64,000 nt of DNA, from contig CM057161.1 in the NCBI GenBank assembly GCA_029962745.1, positions 3,995,521 through 4,059,520 of the forward strand, written 5' to 3'. Positions 9,776 to 21,279 of the stretch are shown here, one piece after another. The notes under the pieces are model-generated. The model had not been told where the DNA came from. It did not search any database and was given only the letters and a program-made list of their open reading frames with translations. A program made the translations under genes and the position numbers. Each line of letters starts with the position of its first letter. The first letter of the stretch is position 1. Origin of the DNA: Echinometra lucunter. Its lineage: Eukaryota > Echinodermata > Echinoidea > Camarodonta > Echinometridae.

Positions 9776-11817
9776 ATTGTGAACAAGTGATTTAGACTGA
9801 TGTTCATTCTTTGGATCAACATGGTCTCGAAATCTTTCATGACATTCATCCACGGCTTTATCAATTTCCTTCTCTAATTGCCATTTGGATCTACATTTTT
9901 TGGACATATGTTTTGCTTTAATATTAACATGATATAATGGACACAGCAACGTTCTCTTTGGTATTTTATTTTCTTCAGTTGTTCTTGTATCTTCTAATGA
10001 ATTCGAATTGACAGATGCTACAGATTCAACAACATTAAAATGAATATTTCCTGTGTATTGTATATAAATTCCCTTATCAGATGTTACAATATTTATTCTT
10101 CCAGGTTTCTTCGCAGAGAACAACTGTCAACATGGTACTTGGTCATTGTATGAATAAATATCAGCATCGATTAAATTTGCTAAAGCACTAATTTCAGTGT
10201 CTGTAACCCACATTCCATCTTCCATTATTCTCTGTTTCAAAACATATTCTTTAACTGTTCTGAATTATTGTCTTAATGTATTACTGAACATTTCATTGGT
10301 TTGCAACAAATGGTTAGCAGTGGCTTTTATAAGAATTTTATGATTGAGCTCAGTTCCAGAAATTGCATATGAAATTGAACGAAAGAAACAGTTGCCATCA
10401 CCAATAATTTGTTTAATATGAAAAGGAATTCCAATAAAGCTATCTCTATCTAAACTTGAATCACAATTTATGTCTACATATCTGATATTCAGTTTTCTAC
10501 AAATATTCTGTTTGTCATTTTTCTGGAGGGGTAAGAATTTGAAATTCTTATCTGGTCTGTCACATATTCCAAGATTTGTTACAAATTCAACTTCTTTATC
10601 TATTTCATCAGTATATGTGTACATACTAGCATCTTTTGCCTTTACAATGTCTTCATCTGTGATATAGGAATTTAAAGGAGATTCTGAAGATTTCCTTGAA
10701 TGACCATGATCATTAATTGACTTATCACTATCACTGTCTGTATGTTTTTCTAAATCAAAGGTTCTATTCTTTAACTCTGCATTCAATATTCTTTTGTCAA
10801 GAAAAGTTTGGACATGACATGTAATATTATTTACATGATTTGTACTAACAGATTGACTTAACTTTTCACTATCAGGCGAACTACTGGGTACTAAATCATA
10901 TTCAGGACTTGTGTCTGCATCAGATTCTATACAATTTCTTGCACATGAACGTTTCATTGGTATTTGAATATCACTGCCATTATCATCATCTATTACAATT
11001 TCATAATTTTCATCAAAGTCCAGTTTTGTAATCTTTGGATCAGCCCGCATGACGACATCTGAATCATTATCATCTTTCATATTACACATATGCTGGTCTG
11101 AGTTTTCATCATTTGTACATGTATTTGTATCTAGTCCTGGGTCACTTGAATTCATAGATTTCTTTGTAACCAGCTTCTCTTTCTTTACTACTACTTCTAT
11201 TTCTTCATTTTTGTCAAATCTAATCTTAGAGTCATCAGTATATTTCGAGTTATTTGAAACAGGTACTTCCTCACAAGAATTAACAAATTTCTTTTTTTTC
11301 AGTTTCTCATGGACTTTAACTGCTAACTTCTTTTTCTCATCTCTGTCACAAGTAATCTTCAACATATCAGAAGAGTTATTACCATCAATACCTTTATTCC
11401 TTCTGATAAACTGACCTTTCTTGTTCCTTCTTTTAACTTGTTCTATCTCGCCACCAGCATGAATTCTGTACTTTCGCAAATCCTTGATCTGTTCAAAAAG
11501 ATTACAAGTAGATGCATGAATATCAACACATGAATCGGTTCTTGATTGAATTGGTAAATTACTTGCTATGTCAGCCCAAGATCGTGTTTGCGCCGTTTCA
11601 ATTTGCACACATGCCTCATTATACAAGTTCATTGAATATGGGGACTGTACACTGTATGCATATATACTCAAAAGATTTTCTGTGTAAGACTGCACACTGA
11701 CATCTTCTTTTTTCTTGCATTCCATATTCTCGTTTTCCTTCCATTCAACTTTTTTTTGGTCTCCTTTTTTAAAATGACTTTTATAAAAGTTACTATGGTA
11801 ATCTCTATCTTTCTGCT
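9737..11817 (-). pseudogene. OTU cysteine-protease region 1 with long acidic/Ser-rich N-terminal part
   Basis: Minus strand. The frame is open from a clean acceptor (ATTTTTAG before 11817) for about 517 codons to a TAA at 10265. The last 60 residues carry the OTU core QIIGDGNCFFRSISYAISGT. Past the TAA the same frame continues: EDGMWVTDTEISALANLIDA, a TGA, then KGIYIQYTGNIHFNVV with the expected catalytic His. It aligns residue by residue with OTU 2, but the stops sit at different places. The N-terminal 430 residues are Asp/Ser/Lys-rich and look disordered. OTU proteases cleave ubiquitin-like modifiers; in this setting a transposon accessory role is likely (inference). Confidence 0.65.
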
Positions 11818-11899
11818 AAAAATAAAAAAAAAATACTTCAGTTTAAACAAAAAAATAATAAAACAACCTTTTGTAAGAGGCAAATTTATGACATATAAC

Positions 11900-11936
<37 letters not shown>

Positions 11937-12224
11937 CAAAAGAAATCACTAGGAGGCAGTCGTAGCTTCTGAATCTTCCTTTTAGTACTTGTCAAGCTTT
12001 CGAACACAGATCTTTATCAGGATTCTATTATTATTCTTATTGTAATCACTGCACATTTTTAAAACTAATAAAGAAACAATGTGCAGTGCAGTGATGTGAA
12101 GTGAAGCTACAACCGCCTCCTAGTGATTTCTTTCAATACATTTAATTTTACTAATTATAAATGACCGCCAGTGTTTTATATAGATCTATATATATATATA
12201 TATACACATTCATTTTTTTTACAG
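11818..12224. repeat. CA/TA microsatellite and short MITE
   Basis: 11901-11936 is (CA)n followed by (TA)n. 11938-12134 is a roughly 197-bp element with 28-bp TIRs (AAAGAAATCACTAGGAGGC and complement), probably non-autonomous. A second (TA)n lies at 12187-12204, just before the exon. Confidence 0.7.
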
Positions 12225-12362
12225 GTATTCTACAAGGAAACGGAATTTACATACCAAAAGGAACTTCTTGACAATCACGTTCAGCCACCTGTCATGACGA
12301 TTGATGAGATACGTAAATGCCCAACCAAGAGGAGAGTTTCCATTAAAGCAACTGTTGGTCAG
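12225..12362 (+). CDS. OB-fold-like gene, first visible exon
   Basis: 138-bp plus-strand exon, acceptor TTTTTTTACAG, donor GTATAT, phase 0 at both ends. It encodes 46 residues, including MTIDEIRKCPTKRRVSIKAT and then VGQ. With the next exon it forms the first strands of what looks like an OB-fold (nucleic-acid-binding beta barrel): basic stretch, VSIKATV strand, then IGEIRNV. The start of the gene is not visible; upstream exons must lie left of the OTU block or in the gap. RPA-like OB proteins occur with Helitrons, but the intron-rich structure argues for a host or domesticated gene. Family not proven. Confidence 0.6.
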
Positions 12363-12363
12363 G

Positions 12364-12404
<41 letters not shown>

Positions 12405-12516
12405 TTTTTTTTGCTTATTGTTAATCTTTTTCTAATTTTTTTTCTTTTTTTTTCTTCCAAAATCATCTTCCTAGATCACAAGATCTAGACACAAAGGCAT
12501 TAGTTCCTGCGTCCAG
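12363..12516. repeat. TA microsatellite at intron start
   Basis: (TA)n at 12363-12402 immediately after the donor, then a T-rich stretch. Nothing else. Confidence 0.7.
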
Positions 12517-12628
12517 AATTTACGCCATCGAAAATGGTCATAAATGGCTTTAAATTACCAGAAATGGCACATGTGCGGTTCGGATGGCATTTCAGATTTC
12601 CTCCAAGATTGAAAGCCCCATCCCTGTC

Positions 12629-14279
12629 CAGTGGCGTAACAGCTGGAGGGGGGGGGGGGCAGGGGGGCAGAGTGCCCCCCTGAAGGATTTCAGCGGGAAA
12701 ATCCACCAAACCACCGGGGAAAAAAATGAAAGGGAGGGAAAGGAAGAAAAAGGAAGGGAGAAAGGGAAAGGAAGAAGAAAGGAAAAGAAAGAAGAAGAAA
12801 GGAAAAGAGAGGAGAAAGGGAAAAAAAAAAGGAGAAAGGGAAAAAAAGGAGAAAGGGAAAGGAAGAAGGAGAACGAGAAAGAAAAAAGGAAAAAGGGGAG
12901 AAAGAAGAAGAGAGAGAGGGACAAGAGGGAAAGGGGGGGGGGGAAGCAAAGGGAAACAAAAGAAATGAGGGAAAATTTAGTAACAAAACCCCGGAGTTTC
13001 CGGGTGCTCCACTCCCTCCACTCCCTGGACCCCTGCAGTGGCTTTCCCTGTAGACCCCCATCAGGGCCCTAAGCCAGAACCCTGGGCATCACCCCCTAAG
13101 GGCTTCGCAACAAGCAATTCGCGGTGCGGGCTCACCTCTTCATATTCTATTTCTAGACTTAGATATCGGGAAATTTTCGGCTCTGCCCCCCTCCCGATAA
13201 CAGGCAGAGAATGTAAGAGACCTGGAACAGTCAACGAACAATAATTAAAAGAAACGTCAGAGCTTCCGCGCTTCGCGCGGGAGGGGAAAATCACCATCCC
13301 TGCACCCTCCCCCTAGCATGCCTAGGGAGCGCGCTCTGCACTATCATCCTCCTGAAATGAAATCCTAGCCACACCACTGATTCTAGACTTAATTACCGAG
13401 ACATTTTGGGCTATGCGTATGCCCCCTCCCCCCCCCCCCCCGATAACAGGCAGAAAGCGTAAGAAGAGCGGGAACCGACAGCGAGAAAACGTCGGAGCTT
13501 CCTGCACCCTCCCCCTAGGGAGCTACCATCTCCCAAAAATGAAATCCTAGTTACGCCGCAGTAGATAGACTTAATTACCGACAACTAACAATTATTCAAA
13601 GAAACGTCGGAGCTTCCGCGCTTCGCGCGGGAGGGGGGAAACTCCCCCCTCCCCTCTAGGGAGCACTACATTGGCGAAAATTCGGGGGGGGGGGGGGGGG
13701 GACTATCAACCCCACTTGGCGGGAGAGGGGGGATGATTTCCCACCATGCAGACACACTTTTTAAGGAAGGAAATATATTTAAATCAGTTAGTAAAAATTT
13801 TGAATATCTATCATAAACAACCATTATATTTTAGAATTTCTATTTGAAAATGCTACTGAAAACAAAAAAGTGGTTATTTTTGGCTCGCTCGCTCATCAAA
13901 ATCTTAGGATTTCCATCCGAAAATGCGATTAAAATCGAGAAAAGTGGTTATTTTTCGCTCACTCGCTTCACTCTTTTGTCATATTTTAGAATTCCTATTG
14001 GAAAATGCGATTCAAAACAAGAAAAGTGGTTATTTTTTGCTCGCTCGATATAATAGATATAATAGATATCAAAATGTGTGTGAGAGAGAAAAAAAATCAT
14101 TTAAAAAGTTTTTCATCCCCCACTCCTCAAATTGGATTTACGCCGGTGGAGCACTACTGTCCTCCTAAAATGCAGTCGTAGCTACGCCACAGATTCTAGA
14201 CATAGATTAGTTACCGGGAAATTTGGGGCTTTGCCCCCCCCCCCCCCCCCCCTGATAACAGGTACCTGTTACGCCCCTG
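12629..14279. mobile_element. Nested hAT-like non-autonomous element with 8-bp TSD
   Basis: 1651 bp inserted in the left foldback arm. Ends are CAGTGGCGTAACA and TGTTACGCCCCTG. The flanking duplicates TCCCTGTC (12621-12628 and 14280-14287) are identical, and the uninterrupted sequence is seen in the right arm. An 8-bp TSD with CAG ends is typical of hAT. Inside are a poly-G tract, an A/G-rich stretch (12713-12965, giving Lys/Glu frames), and several partial repeats of a module with GTCGGAGCTTCCGCGCTTCG and GATAACAGGCAGA. 13844-14060 holds three copies of a module ending AAAAGTGGTTATTTTT. No transposase. Confidence 0.85.
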
Positions 14280-14828
14280 TCCCTGTCATATTTGCAGTAA
14301 CAATAGTCTGTTATACCTATTTCAGTAATTTATACCACAAGACCCCTTCTTTGGAAGATATTGACCTTGAACTTCAGTCCGAAATGTGATAAAAACAATT
14401 ATCTTGCCATTTTCCTCATGGATTTATGTATGGAGTCAAGACTTTTCAGCAATATTTTAGGAATTATGAAATATTACAACCTACCATATTGAAATCATAT
14501 ACTATCTGTGCTCTTCTTTAGGATTTGGTATGTTTGTTCAATTATGTGCTAATCACTTGACCTTGAAATGCTTCTAAATATAGCCATAAACATGCTAAAT
14601 TAAGAATACATAGACACAATGTATGATTTATGATACAATGAATAACTGATTCTTTCACAGATATTTAAGCTTTCCATACTGTAACTTGTTATATTGGTAG
14701 TTCGTCATGAGTACTTAAAAGATATGTGACAGTAATATGTTTCCTTTCAACAATGACCTTGAGTCAATGGCCATCAAAATCATGATAATGGCAATTTCTA
14801 CTGATATACCTCAATGACAATGCTTTAA

Positions 14829-15398
14829 AGGAGAATGCTACCCAAACATTAGTGTGCTTCCATTGAATGAAGAAGAATAAACAGTGAAAATTTGAACAAA
14901 ATCGGACAATCTGTTCAAAAGTTATGAATTTTGAAAGTTTCAATAAATCCTTATTATGGGCATCCTTGAGTCGGCAACTACGCCAGCATCTGTGATGTCA
15001 TAGTGGAAAACTCTCCATTCATTTTGTACACAGAATTTCACACTTTCTTCATTTTCAAGTAAAACAGAAATTTGTTTGATTTATTGTTCGAGTATGACAT
15101 AGCTACATCAATTCTGCAAGCATTTTTAGGAAGAATTATGTTGATTCCTGACTTGAAATTTCATAAAAATCCATTTTTAAAAAGATTTATGCACAAAATG
15201 AATGGAGTGTTGTCCACGATGACATCACATATGCTGGCAAAGTTGCCAACTCAAGGATATCTGTAATAGGAATTTACTGAAACTTTCAAAATTCATAACT
15301 TTTGAACAGATTGCCCGATTTTGCTCAAACTTTCAGTTTACTCTTCTTGGTCATCTCCATTCATTAAGAGCACACTGATGCCTGGGTTGCATTCTCCT
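14829..15398. mobile_element. Palindromic MITE with TTAA target duplication
   Basis: About 570 bp, inverted repeats of over 200 bp (AGGAGAATGCTACCCAAACA and complement AGGAGAATGCAACCCAGGCA), flanked by TTAA on both sides. It interrupts one subrepeat of the foldback arm. TTAA duplication is characteristic of piggyBac-like transposition. No coding sequence. Confidence 0.8.
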
Positions 15399-16925
15399 TT
15401 AAGGCATGATTAATAATTCTTTCACAAATGCAAAGGTACTCCATGATACTTCATATATTGGTAATCTTTAATGAGTCCTTGGGAGATATATGAAAATCAC
15501 ATGCTTTCTATTAATAATGACCTTGAACTTATGACCGTCAAAACCATAAAAAACACCAATTTTGGCCTATACCTAATAGGCTTTTCTTTGAAGTATGATA
15601 AATACTGGATACTTTCACAACCTCAAAGGCTTTTCTTGGTTTTGCTTTAAATATTGATAGTCATTAATGAGTAATTCAGAGAAATATTACACCTAAACAG
15701 TTTCTGTTAACAATGACATCGAACTTATTACCTTCACATCATTAAAAAAAAAAAATCTATTTTTTACCAATATGCCAAAAAGACAATGTCTTAAAGAATG
15801 ATAAGTACTGGTTTCTTTCAGAAATGCAAAGGATTTTCTTGGTGTTACTTAATATATTGGTAGTCATTTATGAGTACTTGGGATATATATTATAGTGAGT
15901 TTTTTGCTTGATTTGAAGGTAATTCAAGTTCAAAGTCATTGTAAAAGAAACTGTTTCACTGTAATATAACTCTCAAGTACTCGTTCAGTGATTACCAATA
16001 TTTGAAGCAAAACCAAGAAAAAGCCTTCGAGGTTGTAAAAGAATCCAGTATTAATCATACCTTAAAGAATAATTTTTAAAATATATAGGCCAAAATTGGT
16101 GTTTTTCATGGTTTTGACGGTGATAAGGTCAAGGACACTATTAATAGAAAGCATGTGATTTTCACATATCTCGCAAGAACTCATTAAAGATTACCCGTTT
16201 ATGAAGTATTAATAAAAACCTCTGCATTTGTGAAAGAATCCAGTATTAATCATGCCTTAAAACATCGTCATTGAGGTATATCAGCAGAAATTGTCATTAT
16301 CATGATTTTGATGGCCATTGGCTCAAAATCATTGTTGAAACGAAACATATGACTGTCACATATCTTTTAAGTACTCATGACTGACTACCAATATATCAAT
16401 TTACATTATGGAAAGCTTAAATATCTGTGAAAGAATCAGTTATTCATTGTAACATAAATCATACATTGTGTCTAAGTATTCTTAATCTAGCATGTTTATG
16501 GCTATATTTAGAAGCATTTCAAGGTCAAGTAATTAGCACGTGATTGAACAAACATACCAAATCTTAAAGAAGAGTACAGATAGTATATGATTTGAATATA
16601 GTAGATTGTAATATTTCATACTTCTTTAAATATTGCTGAATTAAATGCCTTCTAAAATACTCATTCACACATAAATCCATGAGGAAAATGGCAAGATAAT
16701 TGTTTTTATCACATTTCGGACTGAAGTTCAAGATCAATATCTTGCAAACAAGGGTCTTGTGGTATATATTACTGAAATACGTATAACAGATTATTGTTAC
16801 TGTAAATATGATAGGGATGGGGCCTTTTATCTTGGAATTAAGGAAATCTGAAATGCCATCCGAACTCCACATGTGCCATTTTGGTAATTTACAGCCATTT
16901 ACAACCATTTTTGGTTGCGTAAATT

Positions 16926-17547
16926 AGCCACTGAACATTTCGGTAATAAAATTTCTTTGATAACCGCTAATGATATAAGTAAATGTCTATTAATAAACAA
17001 AGTTTGGTGGTATTCCTAGATGGGACAAAGGGTGATCTGTAACCTTGAACATGGCACATTTTTCATTTTTTCTAACTCTGAGGGCGCTCACTACAAAAAC
17101 AACTCACACAACTCCACTGATTTTTAGCAAGATTATTACTTAAGTCAAAGTCGTTCACAGCATAAGGTTTTAGGACCTGAGCTAATAAAATATTGGAGAT
17201 GTAAGGCTTTGAATATGCATCTGAAATTTCGAAATTTAAATTCAACACCATATTCGGTGACCTCATGCACAGTTACGAAAAATCAGTTTGGCATTTCAGT
17301 TGACTTTTCTTGTAAAGAGTATAAAGTTCTTGCCATATCCAGATAATAAGCACCGTTGGATAAAAAATCAGGCCACAATAGTCGATCAAAAATGCATAAA
17401 TTTATTTTAATTGATTTGTTGAAACACGTATTGCTTGCTATATAAGACTGTATCTTAGCAACCATTTGACCTTATTTCAGGGTTTTATATTAGACACTCT
17501 GAGGAACACTTGGTGTGAGTTTGAAAAAAAATCGAAGGGGGTCGGGT
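16926..17547. other. Intron, unremarkable
   Basis: AT-rich intronic sequence between the foldback element and the local duplication before exon 2. I see nothing in it. Confidence 0.5.
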
Positions 17548-17667
17548 GACAAGCATTAGTTGATTTGACGTGGATTAATCCCAGTAAGTTATATCTTTAT
17601 AGATGGGTGACAAGCATTAGTTGATTTGACGTGGATTGACCCCATAATCTATGTTATATCTTTACAG
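17548..17667 (+). repeat. Tandem duplication of the 3' splice region before OB exon 2
   Basis: GGTGACAAGCATTAGTTGAT with the following TTGACGTGGATT occurs at about 17545 and again about 17605. Each copy ends in ATATCTTTAYAG (TTTATAG, then TTTACAG). Only the second copy is followed by coding sequence, so the first is a duplicated, possibly decoy, acceptor about 60 nt upstream. Confidence 0.8.
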
Positions 17668-17874
17668 ATTGGTGAAATTAGAAATGTAACTGGAGGGAAG
17701 AGAGTACGAACGATATCGTTAACCGAAGGACATGAGGCTATTCCTCTATCATCGTGGGAAGAACACTCCACCATTGAACTGCGTCGTCACCAGAAAGTGC
17801 GATTAACTTCTGTTGAAGTCACTGATTACAACAATAACAAAGAACTGCAATCAACTCAATCCCTGCAAATCGAG
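17668..17874 (+). CDS. OB-fold-like gene, second visible exon
   Basis: 207 bp, acceptor ATCTTTACAG, donor GTTTGT, phase 0 at both ends, 69 codons without a stop. The strand pattern fits an OB-fold core: IGEIRNVTGGKRVRTISLTE, then AIPLSSWEEHSTIELRRHQK, VRLTSVEVTDYNNNKELQST. The ISLTEG...IPLSSWEEH order (strand, turn, small residue, strand, Trp-Glu) and the later VRLTSVEV are typical of RPA-type OB domains binding single-stranded nucleic acid. That is family knowledge; binding is inferred. Base use is higher in GC than the flanking introns. Confidence 0.7.
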
Positions 17875-19246
17875 GTTTGTACAAATATCTATACTATATA
17901 TTTTTTTAAAATTCTTCCAATATTTTTAAAGGTATTGTTGTATTAAGTTTACGTGCAATCTGAATTTGCATCAAAATATTTTGAAAGAACTTGAATAATC
18001 TGCTGTCATGAATATACATGTACGTAAGACTGAAATCACCAATCCCTCTGTATGAATTTTGATTGATACATATGCTATAACATTTTTTCTTGTTCCCCCT
18101 TCCCCCTTCCCCCCCCCCCAAAAAAAATGATCAGCTATAGCTTTTCCATTAATTGTAGGCATCTGATACAAACTGATTTAAATAATCGCAACACAGTCTA
18201 CATACACACGTAAATGTGCATGTGCACCAAACTATTGTAATGACATTATTACTTTTCTCACATTAAATATGAAATGTTCAAGGAATACATATATACCTAA
18301 GTATATAAACTCAATATAAAGCAATGTTTTGGAGACTTCAAACATGTTAACACATTGTATTATCCACTATAAAGGCATTATACAAAACAAATTTCAACCT
18401 TATACTATCGATAACATATTGAAATGAGAGTATACTGCTAAAACATAGTTTGCTCCCATAGAACCATACTGTTAATTCAAAGTGCAATCTACTATTCTTA
18501 TGTCTTTGTCATTTATTCTTTAGTGCCAAGAATGAAGTCTATGTACATTTGCTTCAGAAATAAACTTTTCAGTGTCAAAACCTGAAATTAGGGCTGTTGG
18601 AGAACAGATCAAATTTTCAACTTCTAATTGACCTGAAATTTTTTATTATGCAACATAGGAACTCAAAATTTTGCATGAACAATCTCTGAAACATAAAGAT
18701 TAATATGTATTATTGATATTGTTCATGACAAATGAGTTCAGAACCATACACTATCTTATAACTGAAGAATATGCTAACTGTCAAGGAAATGTAATATGTT
18801 ACATACATGTACATATACAATGGCTCATAAAAATATGTTATATTTCTTGGATAAAAAGATTTAATTTTCTGATTAATACTTTAAAATCCTACACAAATAA
18901 CCTTGTTGTAAAACTCTATAAACCAACTATAATCTAAAAGAATACACTATATTAAAGCATAGCCCTACAATCACTCTCAAAAAGAAAACATATGAAGAAA
19001 ACAATTAATTATTCAATTGCCTATCTTAATATAATAACATTTTGTCTCATACATTAAGCTATTTTCTAATGCACAGAATTTTTAACAAATCTATTCACAA
19101 AATATATAATTTTCCTCAAAGATAATAAATATTTTAGAAAATATCAGTTTTCAAACTTAGAAATACACTACTGAAAGTAAAACCACTATGAGACGACTTC
19201 CTAACGCATAACCTATATTTTTCTTTCCTTTATTTTCACACTACAG
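17875..19246. other. Intron 2 of OB-fold gene
   Basis: AT-rich. A C-run lies at 18104-18119. No repeats or ORFs of interest seen. Confidence 0.5.
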
Positions 19247-19302
19247 CGTCTAGCAGAAGAAGAGGTGATTGAAGGCACAGTTATCGCCATTTCAAATGAA
19301 GA
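19247..19302 (+). CDS. OB-fold-like gene, third visible exon
   Basis: 56 bp, acceptor TTTTCACACTACAG, donor GTAAGT, enters phase 0 and leaves with 2 nt. It encodes RLAEEEVIEGTVIAISNE. The IEGTVIAIS strand is the likely closing strand or the beginning of a second OB unit. Confidence 0.65.
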
Positions 19303-19720
19303 GTAAGTATGTATGCATAAATTTCAACAGGTGAAGATCATAAACTTTATTAAATCTGGAAAATACTAGAAAGTTCATTCGAAAGTATTCACATCTGAAT
19401 TAGAAAGTACAACCAGCATTTTATAACTGGGCAAGGAATACAGCCATCATTACAGCACAAATTATAACTGCATTAAAAACACTTATTAAAGGGGAATTCC
19501 ACTCAAACATGTTCATATCATAAAGAACAACTAAAAAGAGTAGACAGTACTTTTTTTTAAAATTTAATATACATGTATATATCAAAAGTGCAAAATTTGG
19601 CACCTTCCTTAATTAATAATCATTAAAAAAATAAGAAACTGCTTCATTTCATCATAGTTATTATGAATTGATTCCCATCCTCTGTCATCAGTAGTACATA
19701 AACAAGAATATGGGCTCAAC
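19303..19720. other. Intron 3, first part
   Basis: Noncoding. TTAAAGGGGAATTCCAC near 19494 resembles an end of the TTAA MITE family, but I see no partner. Confidence 0.4.
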
Positions 19721-20783
19721 GGTGACACGACAAATGCTCCGCCGACATATGCTCCACCGACAATTGCTCCGAAAATTCCGACAAATGCTCCGCGACAATT
19801 GCTCCACCAACATTTGCTTCGCCAACATTTGCTCTGCCAACATTTGCTCCAACATTTGCTCCACCGACATTTGCTCGAAAATGACATTTGCTCCGCCGAC
19901 ATATGCTCCGCCGACAATTACTCCGACTAGATATCTGCTCCGCGGAATTATATTTCGCCGAATTATTTCGACAATAATGTGACAACTGCGTCGCCGACAA
20001 TTTCTCTGCCAAATTAATTTCGTTGACAGTCCATGGGCGTCAATCCCGGGGGACAGGAGGACACGTGTCCCCCTAGATATTGGAGGTCGGAGGACACAAT
20101 AGGGCATGTCCAGGAGAGGGAAGAGGAAGGAGGGGGAAAAAAGGAGTAAGGTGCCCAAATAAAGTCATATTCAGCTTATTTGCTTGTGTATTTTGACAAT
20201 GAAATAACACTGCTACAAAGAGAGTGTATATTTTTCCTCGCTCACTGCGCTCTCTCGTATAATATTTAGATGCAGGATGTTTTCGGAAAGCAAACACATT
20301 CAGCAAGTGAGATGAACAAATATATAATTCAGAAGGAAATATGATAGAGGTACGTACACAACTTAACATGCCTCGGGGGCAATATCCGGTTGAATTTATC
20401 GACATTGGCCGTCGGTAATCGTTAGCATTCTTTGCCCAAAATCTGACCTCTGCAGCCCCCTCCCCCCCCCCCCCGAAAAAAGTCTAGCGACCCCTCCGCT
20501 CCCAAAAGAGAGAGCTGATTTTTTTTTTTTTGTGGTGACAATTGCTTCGTCTGCACAAAATGAATTCGAGAGCATACTGTCTGACGTAACCAAGAATTTT
20601 CCACAGGGGGGCAAGGCGAAGGGGGGGGGGGGGGGGGGGGGGCTGTTGGAGAACAGATCAGATGTCGTTTCGGAGCATATGTCAGTGGAGTTATTGTCGG
20701 CAGAGCAAATGTCGTTTCGGAGCATATATCGGCGGAGCAATTATCGGCGGAGCAAATGTCGGCGGAGCATATGTCATGGGACC
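19721..20783. mobile_element. TU-like foldback element with 15-bp repeat termini
   Basis: Left arm 19721-20005 and right arm about 20660-20783 are inverted. Both are built from a 15-bp unit, TGCTCCGCCGACATA and variants, about 15 copies left and 7 right. The core (20.03-20.65 kb) is unrelated and includes a segment with GGCGTCAATCCCGGGGG and long G and C runs, probably a nested element. The flanks GGGCTCAAC and GTGCTCGAC agree at 7 of 9 bases, possibly a worn target duplication. Sea-urchin TU elements are remembered as having inverted ends of 15-bp repeats; the consensus could not be compared. No coding sequence. Confidence 0.75.
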
Positions 20784-21279
20784 GTGCTCGACATGTCAGA
20801 GGTTAAACACAGAATGAGAGAATTATTAAAAAAAAAGACAACTTTTACAATGAAACCAACACCTTTCGCCCTAATATAAAAAAACCTCATTTCCACAATT
20901 CCTCCCCCCTTTGATAGTTAAAAATTCCCAAATATAACATTAAATGAATCCTCAACCGCACACATTCGAAATTTATGCTTCTGCCATTCCCAAATCTATT
21001 TTCATAATACAGAGATATAGTAAATAATTTTTTTCCTTATGTTATTCATCTCAATGAAATTAAAGATCACAGAGACCGTAAACTGGAATGACTTTGCACA
21101 CAGGGATAACTGTGGACACAACAGAAAAAAAGTATTGTTTGATTTACATTCTTTTCCTTTTGGTATTTCCAGTATTTTTTCTGTCTGTAATTTTAAGGGA
21201 ATGTGTGAATATCATGAATGACTATTGTACTCACGTATATTGCATTGCCTTAAACTGTTTTTGTACTTTTCTTTGCCAG
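20784..21279. other. Intron 3, last part
   Basis: AT-rich, ending in the polypyrimidine tract TGTACTTTTCTTTGCCAG. No other feature seen. Confidence 0.4.

Larger units (their letters stand above)
12517..16925. mobile_element. Foldback element with arms of over 1 kb
   Basis: The outermost sequences are inverted copies: 12517-12628 (AATTTACGCCATCGAAAATG onward) matches the complement of 16813-16925. After the nested hAT-like insert the left arm resumes at 14288 and the match continues to about 15.9 kb against 15.9-16.8 kb. The arms consist of diverged subrepeats of about 190-200 bp, each with TTCTTTCACA, TATTGGTAGTCAT, GAGTACTT and TGACCTTGAAC. There is no coding sequence. Large foldback with nested insertions, in the intron of the OB-fold gene. 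Confidence 0.8.

Noticed and set aside
12500..13072. Several 80-160-codon frames rich in Lys/Glu/Arg or Phe/Ser
   Set aside because: Composition of an A/G tract inside a non-autonomous element; no motif and all frames open.
19609..20158. Cys/Trp/Ala-rich repeat proteins over the 15-bp units
   Set aside because: Repeat-derived frames in both strands of the TU-like termini.
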